In this document: positions 1 to 7,152 of the stretch, piece after piece
Numbering within the stretch: position 1 is the first letter of the stretch
Layout: every line of letters starts with the position of its first letter
Source: Acidimicrobiia bacterium
GTDB taxonomy: Bacteria > Actinomycetota > Acidimicrobiia > Spongiisociales > UBA5794
Length of the DNA: 51,717 bases
Assembly (NCBI GenBank): GCA_030066265.1
Contig: JASJCF010000006.1
Span: 1-51,717 of the forward strand
Direction: 5' to 3'
Made by a program: the position numbers and the translations under genes
Notes under the pieces: generated by a model
What the model was told of the DNA's origin: nothing
Seen by the model: the letters and a program-made list of their open reading frames with translations, nothing else
Database searches by the model: none

Positions 1-144
1 GAACGCCGACGCCTCCGAACGGCCTGTGGTGGCGAACAGGTAGATGAGCATCGGGGCGGCCGAGATGAGGAGGAGTACAGCCGTCCGTCGCACGGGAAGG
101 GCCTGGCGGATCGACACCGACAGGAGGGCGAGAAACGGCGTCAC
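1..144 (-). CDS. ABC-2 type transporter permease, N-terminal fragment
   Basis: This is the first 48 codons of a membrane protein that continues past the left edge of the window. It begins with GTG at 144, inside a GTGA overlap with the stop of the upstream ATPase gene. The visible part has a basic patch (around RQALPVRR) followed by a hydrophobic segment of about 16 residues (AVLLLISAAPMLIYLF), as expected for the first transmembrane helix of an ABC-2 permease. Translational coupling to the ATPase supports this assignment. The family cannot be set more precisely from 48 residues. Confidence 0.6.
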   Translation of the reverse strand, partial: MTPFLALLSVSIRQALPVRRTAVLLLISAAPMLIYLFATTGRSEASAF

Positions 145-1097
145 GACCGCTCCACGAGGTACCGGAACACCGATTCGAGCGATTCATCCTCGGGCGTGAA
201 CGACGTGAGCCGGCCCCCGAATGCCGCGGCTTCGGAGGGCACGATGCGTCCCAGTTCGACGATGTCGGTGGTCCGAACGATGAGTGCGTGAGGCTCGGAC
301 TCGATGCTGAGGACGCAGTCGGACGGGAAGAGTGCGGCACCGAGATCTCGAGGCCGATCGGTACCGATGCGCACGACGTAGGGCTTGTCGTTCATGGCGG
401 CCCTGATGGCCTCCACCGAACCTGCTGCCGCGAGCCGGCCGTCGACGATGGCGATCACCCGCGACGACACGCGCTCGACCTCCTCGAGGACGTGGGATGA
501 CACGATCACCGTCCTCCCAGAGGAACCGAGCGATTGGAAGACGTCGATGAGATGGGCACGTTGCACGGGATCCGTGCCGTTGAGCGGCTCGTCGAGGATC
601 AGGACATCCGGTTCGGACACGAGCGCCGCAGCGACCTTGATCCGTTGCCGCATCCCCTTCGAGTAGCCGCCGATGGCCCGATCCGCAGCATGAGCCATGT
701 CGACAGCGTCGATGGCGCCCTGGACGTTGGTCGTGGACGTGTCTGCGTCGGCGAGTTGCGCTGCATACCTGACGAACCGTCGTCCGGTCATGTCCGGATA
801 GACGGCGTCTTCATCGGGCACGAGGGTCATCGAGCGATACGCATCGGTGTGACGTCTCGGATCGAAGCCTCGCACCGCAACGGCCCCGGTGGACACGTCG
901 GTCAGGCCGGCAATCATCCGAAGCAACGTGGTTTTTCCTGCACCGTTCGGGCCGAGCAGTCCGGTAACACCGGCTCCGAAGGAGCAGCTGAGGTTCGACA
1001 CGGCGACCTTCTGGCCGAACCACTTCGAGACGTTGTTCACCTCGACCGTCGGTCGCTCGACGAAGGCAGGATCCGAGATGGGCCCGACGGCGGTCAC
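141..1097 (-). CDS. ABC transporter ATP-binding protein (ABC-2 exporter type)
   Basis: This is a 318-residue ATPase that would power export or membrane remodelling by the adjacent permeases. Walker A GPNGAGKT is at residues 49-56, the signature YSKGMRQR at about 145-152, Walker B LILDEP at 166-171, and the switch histidine lies in VSSHVLEEV. The C-terminal ~90 residues after the ABC domain are typical of drug-type exporter ATPases. The GTG at 1097 is chosen because it overlaps the permease stop as ATGTGA; a longer reading to 1280 only adds low-complexity Arg-rich sequence antisense to the permease. The substrate is not evident. Confidence 0.9.
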   Translation of the reverse strand: MTAVGPISDPAFVERPTVEVNNVSKWFGQKVAVSNLSCSFGAGVTGLLGPNGAGKTTLLRMIAGLTDVSTGAVAVRGFDPRRHTDAYRSMTLVPDEDAVYPDMTGRRFVRYAAQLADADTSTTNVQGAIDAVDMAHAADRAIGGYSKGMRQRIKVAAALVSEPDVLILDEPLNGTDPVQRAHLIDVFQSLGSSGRTVIVSSHVLEEVERVSSRVIAIVDGRLAAAGSVEAIRAAMNDKPYVVRIGTDRPRDLGAALFPSDCVLSIESEPHALIVRTTDIVELGRIVPSEAAAFGGRLTSFTPEDESLESVFRYLVERS

Positions 1098-1984
1098 ATC
1101 AGACTCCGGTACCGGTACAGGCTGAACGCGACGCCGATTGCGCCGAACACGATGAGTGCGACCAGTCCCACGCCGGGGTTGATGTCCGCCGCGGCGAGAA
1201 GCGACTCGGGACTGCTCTGACCGAACACCCACTCCGCTGCGGCATCGGCCGTGTTCACGGGAGCGATCAGGGCCACCCACCTCCCACCTGCGAACACGTT
1301 GTTCGCCACGACCGCTTCGGCCACGGCGCTGAGGCCGATGACGATGGCGATGTACACCGTTGCGGCGATCGCCTTGCGATTCGCCAAGCTGGCCACCACG
1401 AAGCCGAGAGGGACGTAGGCGATGATGTAGATGACCGTCACCAGGAGGACCTTGGGCAAGGCGTCAGCTCCCTCGACGAGCCCCCGGAACAGCCCGTCGG
1501 TGTTCGTTGCCGCCAGACCCAGGTAGAGAACGAACTGCGGGAAGATCAAGAAGGCCCCAACGACAGCGACCAGGCTGGCGAACCTCGACGACAGGTAGTC
1601 GACATAGGTGAGCGGACGCGATGACAGGATCGACAGGACTCCGTCCCGCCGATCCGGGATGAGAAGCTCCGGTGCGGCGAGCGCTGTGAACACCAACGCA
1701 ACGGCGCCGTTGAGCACGAAGAAGTTGGCATGGGTCGCATTCGTGCTCGCCCCCTCGGTGATGCCGCCGGGGACGAAGAAGTTGATGCCCACGAACACGA
1801 TCGACGGCACCACGGCGATGACGATCAGCATCCACGGGAAGACCTTTCGTCGCGCCTTGCGCCGAATACCCAGCACTCGGCGGATGCCATCGGCGAACAG
1901 CGTTGCCCGTGCCCCACGTCGACCCAAGCGAGACCCGTCGTAGGGCGCATAGCCGAGGTCGTAGACCGCGCCGCGCTCGGTCAT
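1094..1984 (-). CDS. ABC-2 type transporter permease
   Basis: This is a 296-residue integral membrane protein with about six hydrophobic segments, for example MLIVIAVVPSIVFVGINFF, AVALVFTALAA, LVAVVGAFLIF, VLLVTVIYIIAYV, AATVYIAIVIGL and VGLVALIVFGAIGVAF. The N-terminus (VYDLGYAPYDGSRLGRR) is of the kind seen before helix 1 in permeases paired with single-domain ATPases. It overlaps the upstream ATPase stop by 4 nt (ATGA) and the downstream ATPase start, so ATPase-permease-ATPase-permease is translated as one unit. It is an exporter-type permease of unknown substrate. Confidence 0.85.
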   Translation of the reverse strand: MTERGAVYDLGYAPYDGSRLGRRGARATLFADGIRRVLGIRRKARRKVFPWMLIVIAVVPSIVFVGINFFVPGGITEGASTNATHANFFVLNGAVALVFTALAAPELLIPDRRDGVLSILSSRPLTYVDYLSSRFASLVAVVGAFLIFPQFVLYLGLAATNTDGLFRGLVEGADALPKVLLVTVIYIIAYVPLGFVVASLANRKAIAATVYIAIVIGLSAVAEAVVANNVFAGGRWVALIAPVNTADAAAEWVFGQSSPESLLAAADINPGVGLVALIVFGAIGVAFSLYRYRSLM

Positions 1985-2886
1985 CGGCCGGCCCCCCGCC
2001 GGAGGAACATCTCCTCGAGCGATGCGGCTCCGTCATCGAGATTGCGAATGCTCGTCCCGGTCGCCGCCGCTGCGTCACGGATCAGGTCGTACGTATCCCG
2101 ATCATCGTGAGCGACGGTGATGCGACGGTCGTCGACGGTGACGAGTGCTCCGGCCGATCGCAGGCCCTCGACCAGTGGCGTAGCGTCGCCGTTGACCTGT
2201 ACCCGGATCCTTCGCTCGTGTGAGGCACCGCCGATCGGGCCGGCATGGAGGAGGGTGCCTTCGTCGAGCATCACCACCCAGTCGCACGTGCGCTCGATGT
2301 CCCGCAACACATGCGACGAAACCACCACGTCGATCCCGAAGGATCCGAGGCGGGCGATGAGGTCGAGCATCTCCTCGCGCCCGCTCGGATCGAGACCCGC
2401 CGTCGGTTCGTCGAGAAACACGAGTGATGGGTCGTGCACGATCGCTTGAGCGAGCTTGGCCCTCTGCTTCATCCCCGTGGAGTAGTCGCCGAGGTATCGG
2501 AAGCGCTCCTCGTCGAGGCCGACCAGCGTCAAAACGTCTGACGCTCGCTGGCGAGCTGCGTCGCGCGGAAGACCGGCGGTGCCGGCCGCGTAGACCATGA
2601 AGTCGGCCGCGGTCTGGTCGAGGGGAAGGCACTCGCCCTCGGGCATGTACCCCACGACGCTGCGGATCGGGATGGTCTCGCGTCCGGTGTCGAGGTCGAG
2701 CACGGTGGCTCGGCCGGTCGTTTGCTCGATGATGCCGAGCAGGATCTTGATGAGGGTCGACTTCCCTGCGCCGTTCGCCCCGACCAGGCCCGTTCGCCCT
2801 CGCGGTACTTCAACCGACAGTGAGTGCAAGGCAGCGATCCTGCCGTATGCGTGGCCCAGTGCATCGGTCGTGAAGGCGGTTTCCAC
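1981..2886 (-). CDS. ABC transporter ATP-binding protein, first gene of the ABC-2 operon
   Basis: This 301-residue ATPase has Walker A GANGAGKS (36-43), signature YSTGMKQR (about 135-142), Walker B VFLDEP (156-161) and the switch histidine in VSSHVLRDIE. The C-terminal part (about 210-301) is a small accessory domain, as in exporter ATPases. The open frame runs upstream to 3186, but GTG at 2886 is preferred: it lies 7 nt after a TAGCCT -10 hexamer, and the residues just after it (ETAFTTDALGHAYG) are where this family normally begins. The additional 100 upstream codons are Arg-rich and overlap the neighbouring secreted-protein gene. Confidence 0.9.
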   Translation of the reverse strand: METAFTTDALGHAYGRIAALHSLSVEVPRGRTGLVGANGAGKSTLIKILLGIIEQTTGRATVLDLDTGRETIPIRSVVGYMPEGECLPLDQTAADFMVYAAGTAGLPRDAARQRASDVLTLVGLDEERFRYLGDYSTGMKQRAKLAQAIVHDPSLVFLDEPTAGLDPSGREEMLDLIARLGSFGIDVVVSSHVLRDIERTCDWVVMLDEGTLLHAGPIGGASHERRIRVQVNGDATPLVEGLRSAGALVTVDDRRITVAHDDRDTYDLIRDAAAATGTSIRNLDDGAASLEEMFLRRGAGR

Positions 2887-2893
2887 CGACGGC

Positions 2894-2899
2894 AGGCTA
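2894..2899 (-). promoter_or_regulatory. -10 hexamer TAGCCT for the ABC-2 operon
   Basis: TAGCCT on the minus strand lies 7 nt before the GTG at 2886, with no Shine-Dalgarno sequence between, so a leaderless mRNA is likely. Confidence 0.6.
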
Positions 2900-2996
2900 C
2901 CCGGGGTGCTTCGCCACCCTCGCTGCGCGGCGGACCTCGTCAGTCCGATCGGCCCGATTCCTGCGGCGTGGGGATCAGAGGGCGAGCGGCGTGGGA

Positions 2997-3458
2997 TCAG
3001 ATGGCGACGTGTCGGCGGCCACCCACATCGACGACGTGCACACGGTCGTCGCCGGACAGCGCACGAACCGCCGAGACCGCAGCGGTGGAGCGGGCGGACT
3101 CGGCCGTCTCTGCGACGGAACCTGCCGCCTCGTACGAGATCGTGAGGGATGCAGTCATTCCGGCGCCCAGCGACGGCACGACCCACCGACCGCCGGCGAC
3201 GAAGCCGACGTCGAGGACCACGGCGGCTCGATCACAGTCACACGGAGCCGGCTCGAGGGTGACGCTCAGGTCGGTCACCGTGGCCGATCCACCGTTGACG
3301 ATCGTGATGGTCTGCGTTCCGCCGACGATGGCGCCGGCAGAGGCAATCGGTCTCCACGAGGACAACGTCGTCACACCGGGCTCTGCCGCCATCGCAGGTG
3401 CAGCCGAGGCAGCGATGAGCACCGCCATGGCGAACGTGGACACGAGCCTTCCCCTCAT
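2997..3458 (-). CDS. small secreted protein of unknown function
   Basis: This 153-residue protein has a clear Sec signal peptide: MRGRLV, then a hydrophobic core STFAMAVLIAASAAPAMA, with likely cleavage after AMA. The mature part is rich in Thr, Val and Gly with alternating beta-strand character (QTITIVNGGSATVTDLSVTL), resembling a small immunoglobulin-like or CARDB-like extracellular fold. It has a CDC motif (residues about 78-80) that might form a disulfide. I do not recognise the family. It is read in the same direction as the ABC-2 operon, which has its own -10, so a functional link is only positional. Confidence 0.7.
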   Translation of the reverse strand: MRGRLVSTFAMAVLIAASAAPAMAAEPGVTTLSSWRPIASAGAIVGGTQTITIVNGGSATVTDLSVTLEPAPCDCDRAAVVLDVGFVAGGRWVVPSLGAGMTASLTISYEAAGSVAETAESARSTAAVSAVRALSGDDRVHVVDVGGRRHVAI

Positions 3459-3464
3459 GTGCGC

Positions 3465-3470
3465 AGCCTA
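3465..3470 (-). promoter_or_regulatory. -10 hexamer TAGGCT for the secreted-protein gene
   Basis: TAGGCT on the minus strand ends 6 nt before the ATG at 3458. No ribosome-binding site is present between them, consistent with a leaderless transcript. Confidence 0.6.
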
Positions 3471-3520
3471 CGTGGGCTGAGGTACCGGGAAAAGGCTCAA
3501 AGGTGCGTCAGGCTCGAGAA

Positions 3521-4330
3521 CTAGTCACGAGCTCCGCGTCGACTCGCCCATGTCGATCGAATCAGCCGCCAGTAGGTCATCGTCTGGCGCGGTGTGGCCG
3601 CTTCCGATGGAGGCGTCTCTGCCGATCGTTGCGCCCCGGGACTTGGCGCTTCGGATACTGGCACCTCGGATACTGGCACCTCCGATCTTGGCGCCTCCGA
3701 TCGTGGCGCCTCCGACTGCTCGGACCGCAACTCGGCGAGTCGGCTTCGCAGGAAGGCCGCCTCGGTCTCGGCTTTGGCCGCGCGTTCCCTGGCCTCGGCG
3801 AGCTGCTGGCCTGCCTCGTGCAGGTTCCCCAGTTGGGACAGCATCTTGTTCCACGCGTCGACGGGCACCATCATCGTGTCCGTCGACGGCGTGGTGATTG
3901 TCCGATCGACTTCGTGTGCGCTTGCGTCGGGTTCATCCGTCGCCGAGTCGGGCGATTCCTCGGTGCGAACCTCGACGCTCGATGGCCGACTGGTCGCGTC
4001 GGCCCCTGGGACGCCGCCGTCATCGCGCGCCGCTCCGTCGGCGGCAGGCTCGAGATCGCGGCCCAACGCTTTGGCGCGGCGGTGGACTGCATCGAGGTCG
4101 ACCATGCGCAGGGCAAGGTCACCGTCGGACTCCAGGTAGGACGGGACGTCTGACTTCCGGGCCCATTTGCGAAGGGTGTTGACCGGGATGCCGGTCGCCG
4201 CCTCCGCTTCTCGCAGCGTCACCCATCGTGTCCCGGATCGCCGGCCGTGCGCTGACGGGCTCGGGCGACCGGGACGCGACGATGGGCCCGTCCGGAGCGC
4301 TTCGGTCTCCCACCTCGTCGTTGCATCCAT
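3521..4330 (-). CDS. helix-turn-helix, coiled-coil protein; candidate regulator of the BMC operon
   Basis: This 269-residue protein has three parts. Residues about 35-90 form a MerR/excisionase-like DNA-binding region (TLREAEAATGIPVNTLRKWA, then a predicted wing). About 155-210 is a predicted coiled coil (QLGNLHEAGQQLAEARERA and following heptads). About 210-255 is a Ser-Glu-Pro-rich repeat tail encoded by a 15-bp tandem repeat. It is transcribed divergently from the microcompartment operon with only 78 bp between start codons, the usual arrangement of a local regulator; that role is inferred. Start ATG 4330 follows a TAGGAT hexamer by 7 nt. A DNA-bridging or structural role is also possible, because the coiled coil is longer than in most MerR regulators. 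Confidence 0.65.
   Translation of the reverse strand: MDATTRWETEALRTGPSSRPGRPSPSAHGRRSGTRWVTLREAEAATGIPVNTLRKWARKSDVPSYLESDGDLALRMVDLDAVHRRAKALGRDLEPAADGAARDDGGVPGADATSRPSSVEVRTEESPDSATDEPDASAHEVDRTITTPSTDTMMVPVDAWNKMLSQLGNLHEAGQQLAEARERAAKAETEAAFLRSRLAELRSEQSEAPRSEAPRSEVPVSEVPVSEAPSPGAQRSAETPPSEAATPRQTMTYWRLIRSTWASRRGARD
3644..3718. repeat. five-unit 15-bp in-frame tandem repeat
   Basis: Five consecutive 15-bp units (plus-strand form TGGCRCYTCSGAT followed by two variable bases) lie inside the helix-turn-helix gene. They encode the pentapeptide series SEAPS, SEVPV, SEVPV, SEAPR, SEAPR, read here from plus-strand left to right. Because the unit is a multiple of three, copy-number change would lengthen or shorten the tail without a frameshift. 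A degenerate flank continues toward 3615. Confidence 0.8.
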
Positions 4331-4408
4331 GGCGATGATCCTATCGGCTCCCCCTCACGCCGTAGCTTCGGACGCTCCATCTAGGATGGCGTTGGAGGAC
4401 TCGCCGAC
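4331..4408. promoter_or_regulatory. divergent promoter region between the HTH gene and the BMC operon
   Basis: On the minus strand TAGGAT (4338-4343) is 7 nt before the HTH gene ATG. On the plus strand TAGGAT (4382-4387) is the best -10 for the BMC operon, followed by GGAGG (4394-4398) ten bases before GTG 4409. The plus-strand -10 sits in a perfect palindrome, CCATC-TAG-GATGG (4377-4389). The minus-strand -10 sits between the arms CGAT (4333-4336) and ATCG (4343-4346). These are plausible operator sites for the HTH protein. No convincing -35 element is seen. Confidence 0.5.
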
Positions 4409-5026
4409 GTGACTGCCCGTGATCCGAACATCGAGCGCGATGTGCGCGCCATCGTCGAACGCATCGTCGACGGCTTGGTCGACGACGACGGCGGAGCTGA
4501 ACGGACCGAGGACGACGACCGAGCCGGATCCGACGAGGCCGCTTCAGCCGATATCTCAGCCGATGTCTCGTCGATCGCCGTCGGGGCCGATCACGGCGGC
4601 TTTGCGCTCAAGGAACGCATCGCCTTTCGTCTCAGGGAGCAGGGATACGACGTGACCGACTGTGGCACGGATTCCACCGACGCCGTCGATTACCCGGACT
4701 TCGCCGTCGCCGTGGCGCGCCAGGTGGCCGATCACCGCGTCGACATCGGGATCATGATCGACGGGGCCGGCATCGGGTCGTCGATGGCTGCCAACAAGGT
4801 GCCCGGTGTGCGCGCGGCGCTGTGTTACGACGTGTCGACCGCTCGCAACGCGAGGGAGCACAATCATGCGAATCTTCTCACGCTCGGCGCCGGCCTCATC
4901 GGTGACAGCCTCGCCTGGCAGATCGTCGAGACCTTCCTCGGCACCGCCGTCGGGCCTGGCCGCCATGCGAGACGCGTCGCTCTCATCGACGCGCTCGACG
5001 CCCGCGAATACGGGGTGACGGCATGA
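4409..5026 (+). CDS. BMC-associated RpiB/LacAB-family sugar-phosphate isomerase with N-terminal encapsulation peptide
   Basis: The 205 residues comprise an amphipathic N-terminal helix (residues 6-24), an acidic disordered linker (about 25-54) and an RpiB-fold domain (about 55-205) containing [12 protein letters not shown], the phosphate-contact region and the loop [16 protein letters not shown]. RpiB interconverts ribose-5-phosphate and ribulose-5-phosphate using a Cys general base in CGTGxG. Here that position is Asp118 (IDGAGIG), so substrate or chemistry may differ; mycobacterial RpiB uses Glu elsewhere in the pocket. The N-terminal extension, absent from the canonical RpiB at 13775-14224, resembles BMC cargo-targeting peptides. 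GTG 4409 is preceded by GGAGG. It overlaps deoC by 4 nt. Confidence 0.88.
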   Translation: MTARDPNIERDVRAIVERIVDGLVDDDGGAERTEDDDRAGSDEAASADISADVSSIAVGADHGGFALKERIAFRLREQGYDVTDCGTDSTDAVDYPDFAVAVARQVADHRVDIGIMIDGAGIGSSMAANKVPGVRAALCYDVSTARNAREHNHANLLTLGAGLIGDSLAWQIVETFLGTAVGPGRHARRVALIDALDAREYGVTA

Positions 5027-5871
5027 CGATGCGCGACATCTCCCGGGAACAGCTCGTCGAGCTGGTCACCAGAGAGGTCCTGGCTGCACTCGCCGAGCGA
5101 GCCGACATCCTCTCGAGTCCAGAGAAGCTGCGTCAGGTGGTCGCCAATGGTGCCGACCGAGTGGCGTACCACGGCGATGCCGAGGACGTACCAGTCGACC
5201 TCGCCAAGTACATCGACCACACGTTGCTGCGCCCCGACACGACGGCTGCGGACATCGACGAGCTGTGCGACGAAGCGCTCGAGTATGGATTCGCCTCCGT
5301 CTGCATCAACCCGACGTGGGTGAAGCGATCTGCCGAGCGACTGCGAGGCTCCGATGTGAAGGTGTGCACGGTCATCGGGTTCCCGCTCGGTGCGAACACC
5401 ACGCAAATCAAGGCGATGGAGGCCAGAAGGGCGCTGCGCGACGGCGCCCGCGAAGTCGACATGGTGATCAACATCGGAGCGCTCAAGTCGGCGATGCCCG
5501 AGGTGGTTCGCAAGGACATCGAGCAGGTGGTCGATGCGGCCCACGAGGGCGGTGCGATCTGCAAGGTGATCCTCGAGACGGCGCTCCTCACCGACGAGGA
5601 GAAGGTCATCGCCTCGGCACTCGCCAAGCAGGCGAAGGCCGACTACGTCAAGACCTCGACCGGCTTCGGTGGGGGAGGGGCAACGGTCTACGACGTGGCC
5701 CTCATGCGTGAGACGGTGGGGCCGGACATGGGTGTGAAGGCTTCTGGCGGCGTGCGCACGCTCGAGGATGCCGAGGACATGATCGCAGCGGGCGCAACGC
5801 GGATCGGTGCGTCGGCGGGAGTTCAGATCGTAGGCGGAACAGAAGGAGATGATGATGGCGAGCGGTATTGA
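5023..5871 (+). CDS. deoC: deoxyribose-phosphate aldolase (BMC cargo)
   Basis: This 282-residue class I aldolase cleaves 2-deoxyribose-5-phosphate to glyceraldehyde-3-phosphate and acetaldehyde. Lys210 in YVKTSTGF is the Schiff-base lysine, Lys239 in GVKASGG the second conserved lysine, and Asp146 in EVDMVIN completes the catalytic set. Residues 1-28 form an extra amphipathic helix ([20 protein letters not shown]) missing from the ~250-residue cytosolic enzymes, followed by a linker to about 58; it looks like an encapsulation peptide. It is coupled by ATGA to the RpiB-like gene and overlaps the next shell gene by 17 nt. It would be the acetaldehyde-producing signature enzyme of the microcompartment. 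Confidence 0.95.
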   Translation: MTMRDISREQLVELVTREVLAALAERADILSSPEKLRQVVANGADRVAYHGDAEDVPVDLAKYIDHTLLRPDTTAADIDELCDEALEYGFASVCINPTWVKRSAERLRGSDVKVCTVIGFPLGANTTQIKAMEARRALRDGAREVDMVINIGALKSAMPEVVRKDIEQVVDAAHEGGAICKVILETALLTDEEKVIASALAKQAKADYVKTSTGFGGGGATVYDVALMRETVGPDMGVKASGGVRTLEDAEDMIAAGATRIGASAGVQIVGGTEGDDDGERY

Positions 5872-6481
5872 GCTGCGTTCCTATGTGTTTCTCGACAGCT
5901 TGCAGCCCCAGTACGCCGCCTTTCTCGGCACGACGGCGCAGGGCTTCCTCCCTCTGGCGGGGGAGGCATCACTGTTCGTGGAGGTCGCCCCTGGGATCGA
6001 AATCAACCGATTGACCGACATCGCCCTCAAGGCCACGACGGTCAAGCCCGGCATGCAGATCATCGAGCGGGTCTTCGGGCTCCTCGAGATCCACTCGCCG
6101 GAGCAGGCCGAGACGAGGGCAGCTGGCGCCGCCATCCTCGACGAGTTGGGGCTCTCGGAGGACGATCGGGTCAAGCCCCAGGTGCTGTCGAGCCAGATCA
6201 TCCGCCGGATCGACGATCATCACGCTCAGCTCGTGAATCGCATGCGTCACGGTCAGATGATCATTCCCGGCCAGACGCTGTACGTACTCGAATGCAACCC
6301 CGCTGCGTATGCCGCCCTCGCTGCGAACGAGGCCGAGAAGGCATCGAACATCAACGTGCTCGAGGTCCGTGCTTTCGGCGCCGTGGGGCGCGTCTATCTC
6401 GGCGGTGAGGAACAGGATGTCGAGGTCGGCTGGCGAGCAGCCGTCGATGCGCTCGAAGGTCTCACGGGCCGCACCACATGA
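5855..6481 (+). CDS. BMC-T (tandem-domain, pseudohexameric) shell protein
   Basis: This 208-residue protein has two successive BMC-like halves, recognised by the core segments [19 protein letters not shown] with [11 protein letters not shown] in the first half and [20 protein letters not shown] with [16 protein letters not shown] in the second. Trimers of such proteins make hexagonal shell tiles with a larger, sometimes gated, central pore. The strand order at the N-terminus ([14 protein letters not shown] before the helix) suggests a circularly permuted variant; this is not certain by eye. Three ATGs occur in a row at 5849-5857; the third is chosen because AGAAGGAG (5841-5848) then has 6-nt spacing. 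No Fe-S cysteine is visible at the pore. Confidence 0.85.
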   Translation: MASGIELRSYVFLDSLQPQYAAFLGTTAQGFLPLAGEASLFVEVAPGIEINRLTDIALKATTVKPGMQIIERVFGLLEIHSPEQAETRAAGAAILDELGLSEDDRVKPQVLSSQIIRRIDDHHAQLVNRMRHGQMIIPGQTLYVLECNPAAYAALAANEAEKASNINVLEVRAFGAVGRVYLGGEEQDVEVGWRAAVDALEGLTGRTT

Positions 6482-6530
6482 AGGATCACCACCAGGGAAT
6501 CGAAGCAATGGTCGAAACGGAGGAGCCCCA

Positions 6531-6833
6531 ATGGCAGATGCACTCGGGATGATCGAATGTCGCAGCTTCGCGGCGATGGTCGAAGCAGCGGACGCGATGG
6601 TGAAGGCCGCCAAGGTCGAACTCGTGGGATATGAGGAGACCGGCGGGGGCTATGTCACCGCTGTGGTGCGTGGCGATGTCGCGGCGGTCAAGGCCGCAGT
6701 CGACGCCGGTGTGCGCGGCAGCGAGAAGGTCGGCGAAGTGATTGCCACACACGTGATCGCACGTCCGCATGTGAACATCGATCTGGTATTGCCCCTCGGG
6801 CGTCAGGACGAGGCGAGCGACGCCGTCAGCTGA
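6531..6833 (+). CDS. BMC-H hexameric shell protein
   Basis: This 100-residue single BMC-domain (Pfam00936) protein is the only BMC-H gene in the operon and so probably the main facet tile. The diagnostic core is VELVGYEETGGGYVTAVVRGD, followed by AVKAAVDAG; compare the PduA/EutM pattern VGYEKIGSGLVTVIVRGD. The pore-lining segment reads T37-G38-G39-G40-Y41 instead of the common I-G-S-G-L, so the hexamer pore loses its Ser hydroxyl and may be ringed by Gly and flanked by Tyr. ATG 6531 is preceded by GGAGGAG (6519-6525). The frame is open upstream, but that sequence overlaps the BMC-T gene and is not BMC-like. Confidence 0.95.
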   Translation: MADALGMIECRSFAAMVEAADAMVKAAKVELVGYEETGGGYVTAVVRGDVAAVKAAVDAGVRGSEKVGEVIATHVIARPHVNIDLVLPLGRQDEASDAVS

Positions 6834-6863
6834 TCGCGCCCTTCAGGGCAGAACGGAGCGAGT

Positions 6864-7151
6864 ATGAATCTCGGCAAGGTGACCGGGACCCTCGTCGCCT
6901 CCCGCAAGGAACCTCTCCTCGAGGGTCTGCCGATGCTCGTCGTGCGCCAGCTCGACGAGACCGGCGAGCCCAGTGGCGGCTACGTCGTGGCGGTTGACTC
7001 GGTCGGCGCCGGTGTCGGCGAGGTGGTGCTGTATGCCTCTGGCAGCTCGGCGCGCCAAACCGCTGTCACCCGAGACAAGCCGTGCGATGCGGTGATCATG
7101 GCGATCGTCGACCAGTGGGACGTCGACGGCGAGACGGTGTTCGAGAAGTGA
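6864..7151 (+). CDS. BMC-P (EutN/CcmL family) pentameric vertex protein 1
   Basis: This is a 95-residue Pfam03319 protein; pentamers of the family cap the vertices of the shell. It begins with the family pattern [19 protein letters not shown] and PMLVVRQLD, and ends with the strand [17 protein letters not shown] (about 71-77) corresponds to the conserved loop before the closing strand. It is the first of three BMC-P genes in the operon and stops one base before the aldehyde dehydrogenase ATG, so the two are probably translationally coupled. Confidence 0.93.
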   Translation: MNLGKVTGTLVASRKEPLLEGLPMLVVRQLDETGEPSGGYVVAVDSVGAGVGEVVLYASGSSARQTAVTRDKPCDAVIMAIVDQWDVDGETVFEK

Positions 7152-7152
7152 C

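Noticed and set aside
3644-3718. replication-origin iterons or CRISPR-like repeat
   Set aside because: The 15-bp units are contiguous, in frame and encode a consistent pentapeptide inside a coding gene.
4409-5026. BMC RpiB-like gene as LacA/LacB galactose-6-phosphate isomerase
   Set aside because: The family is shared, but LacAB function needs a paired subunit and lac-type neighbours, neither of which is present; the BMC context and targeting helix argue for a cargo enzyme.
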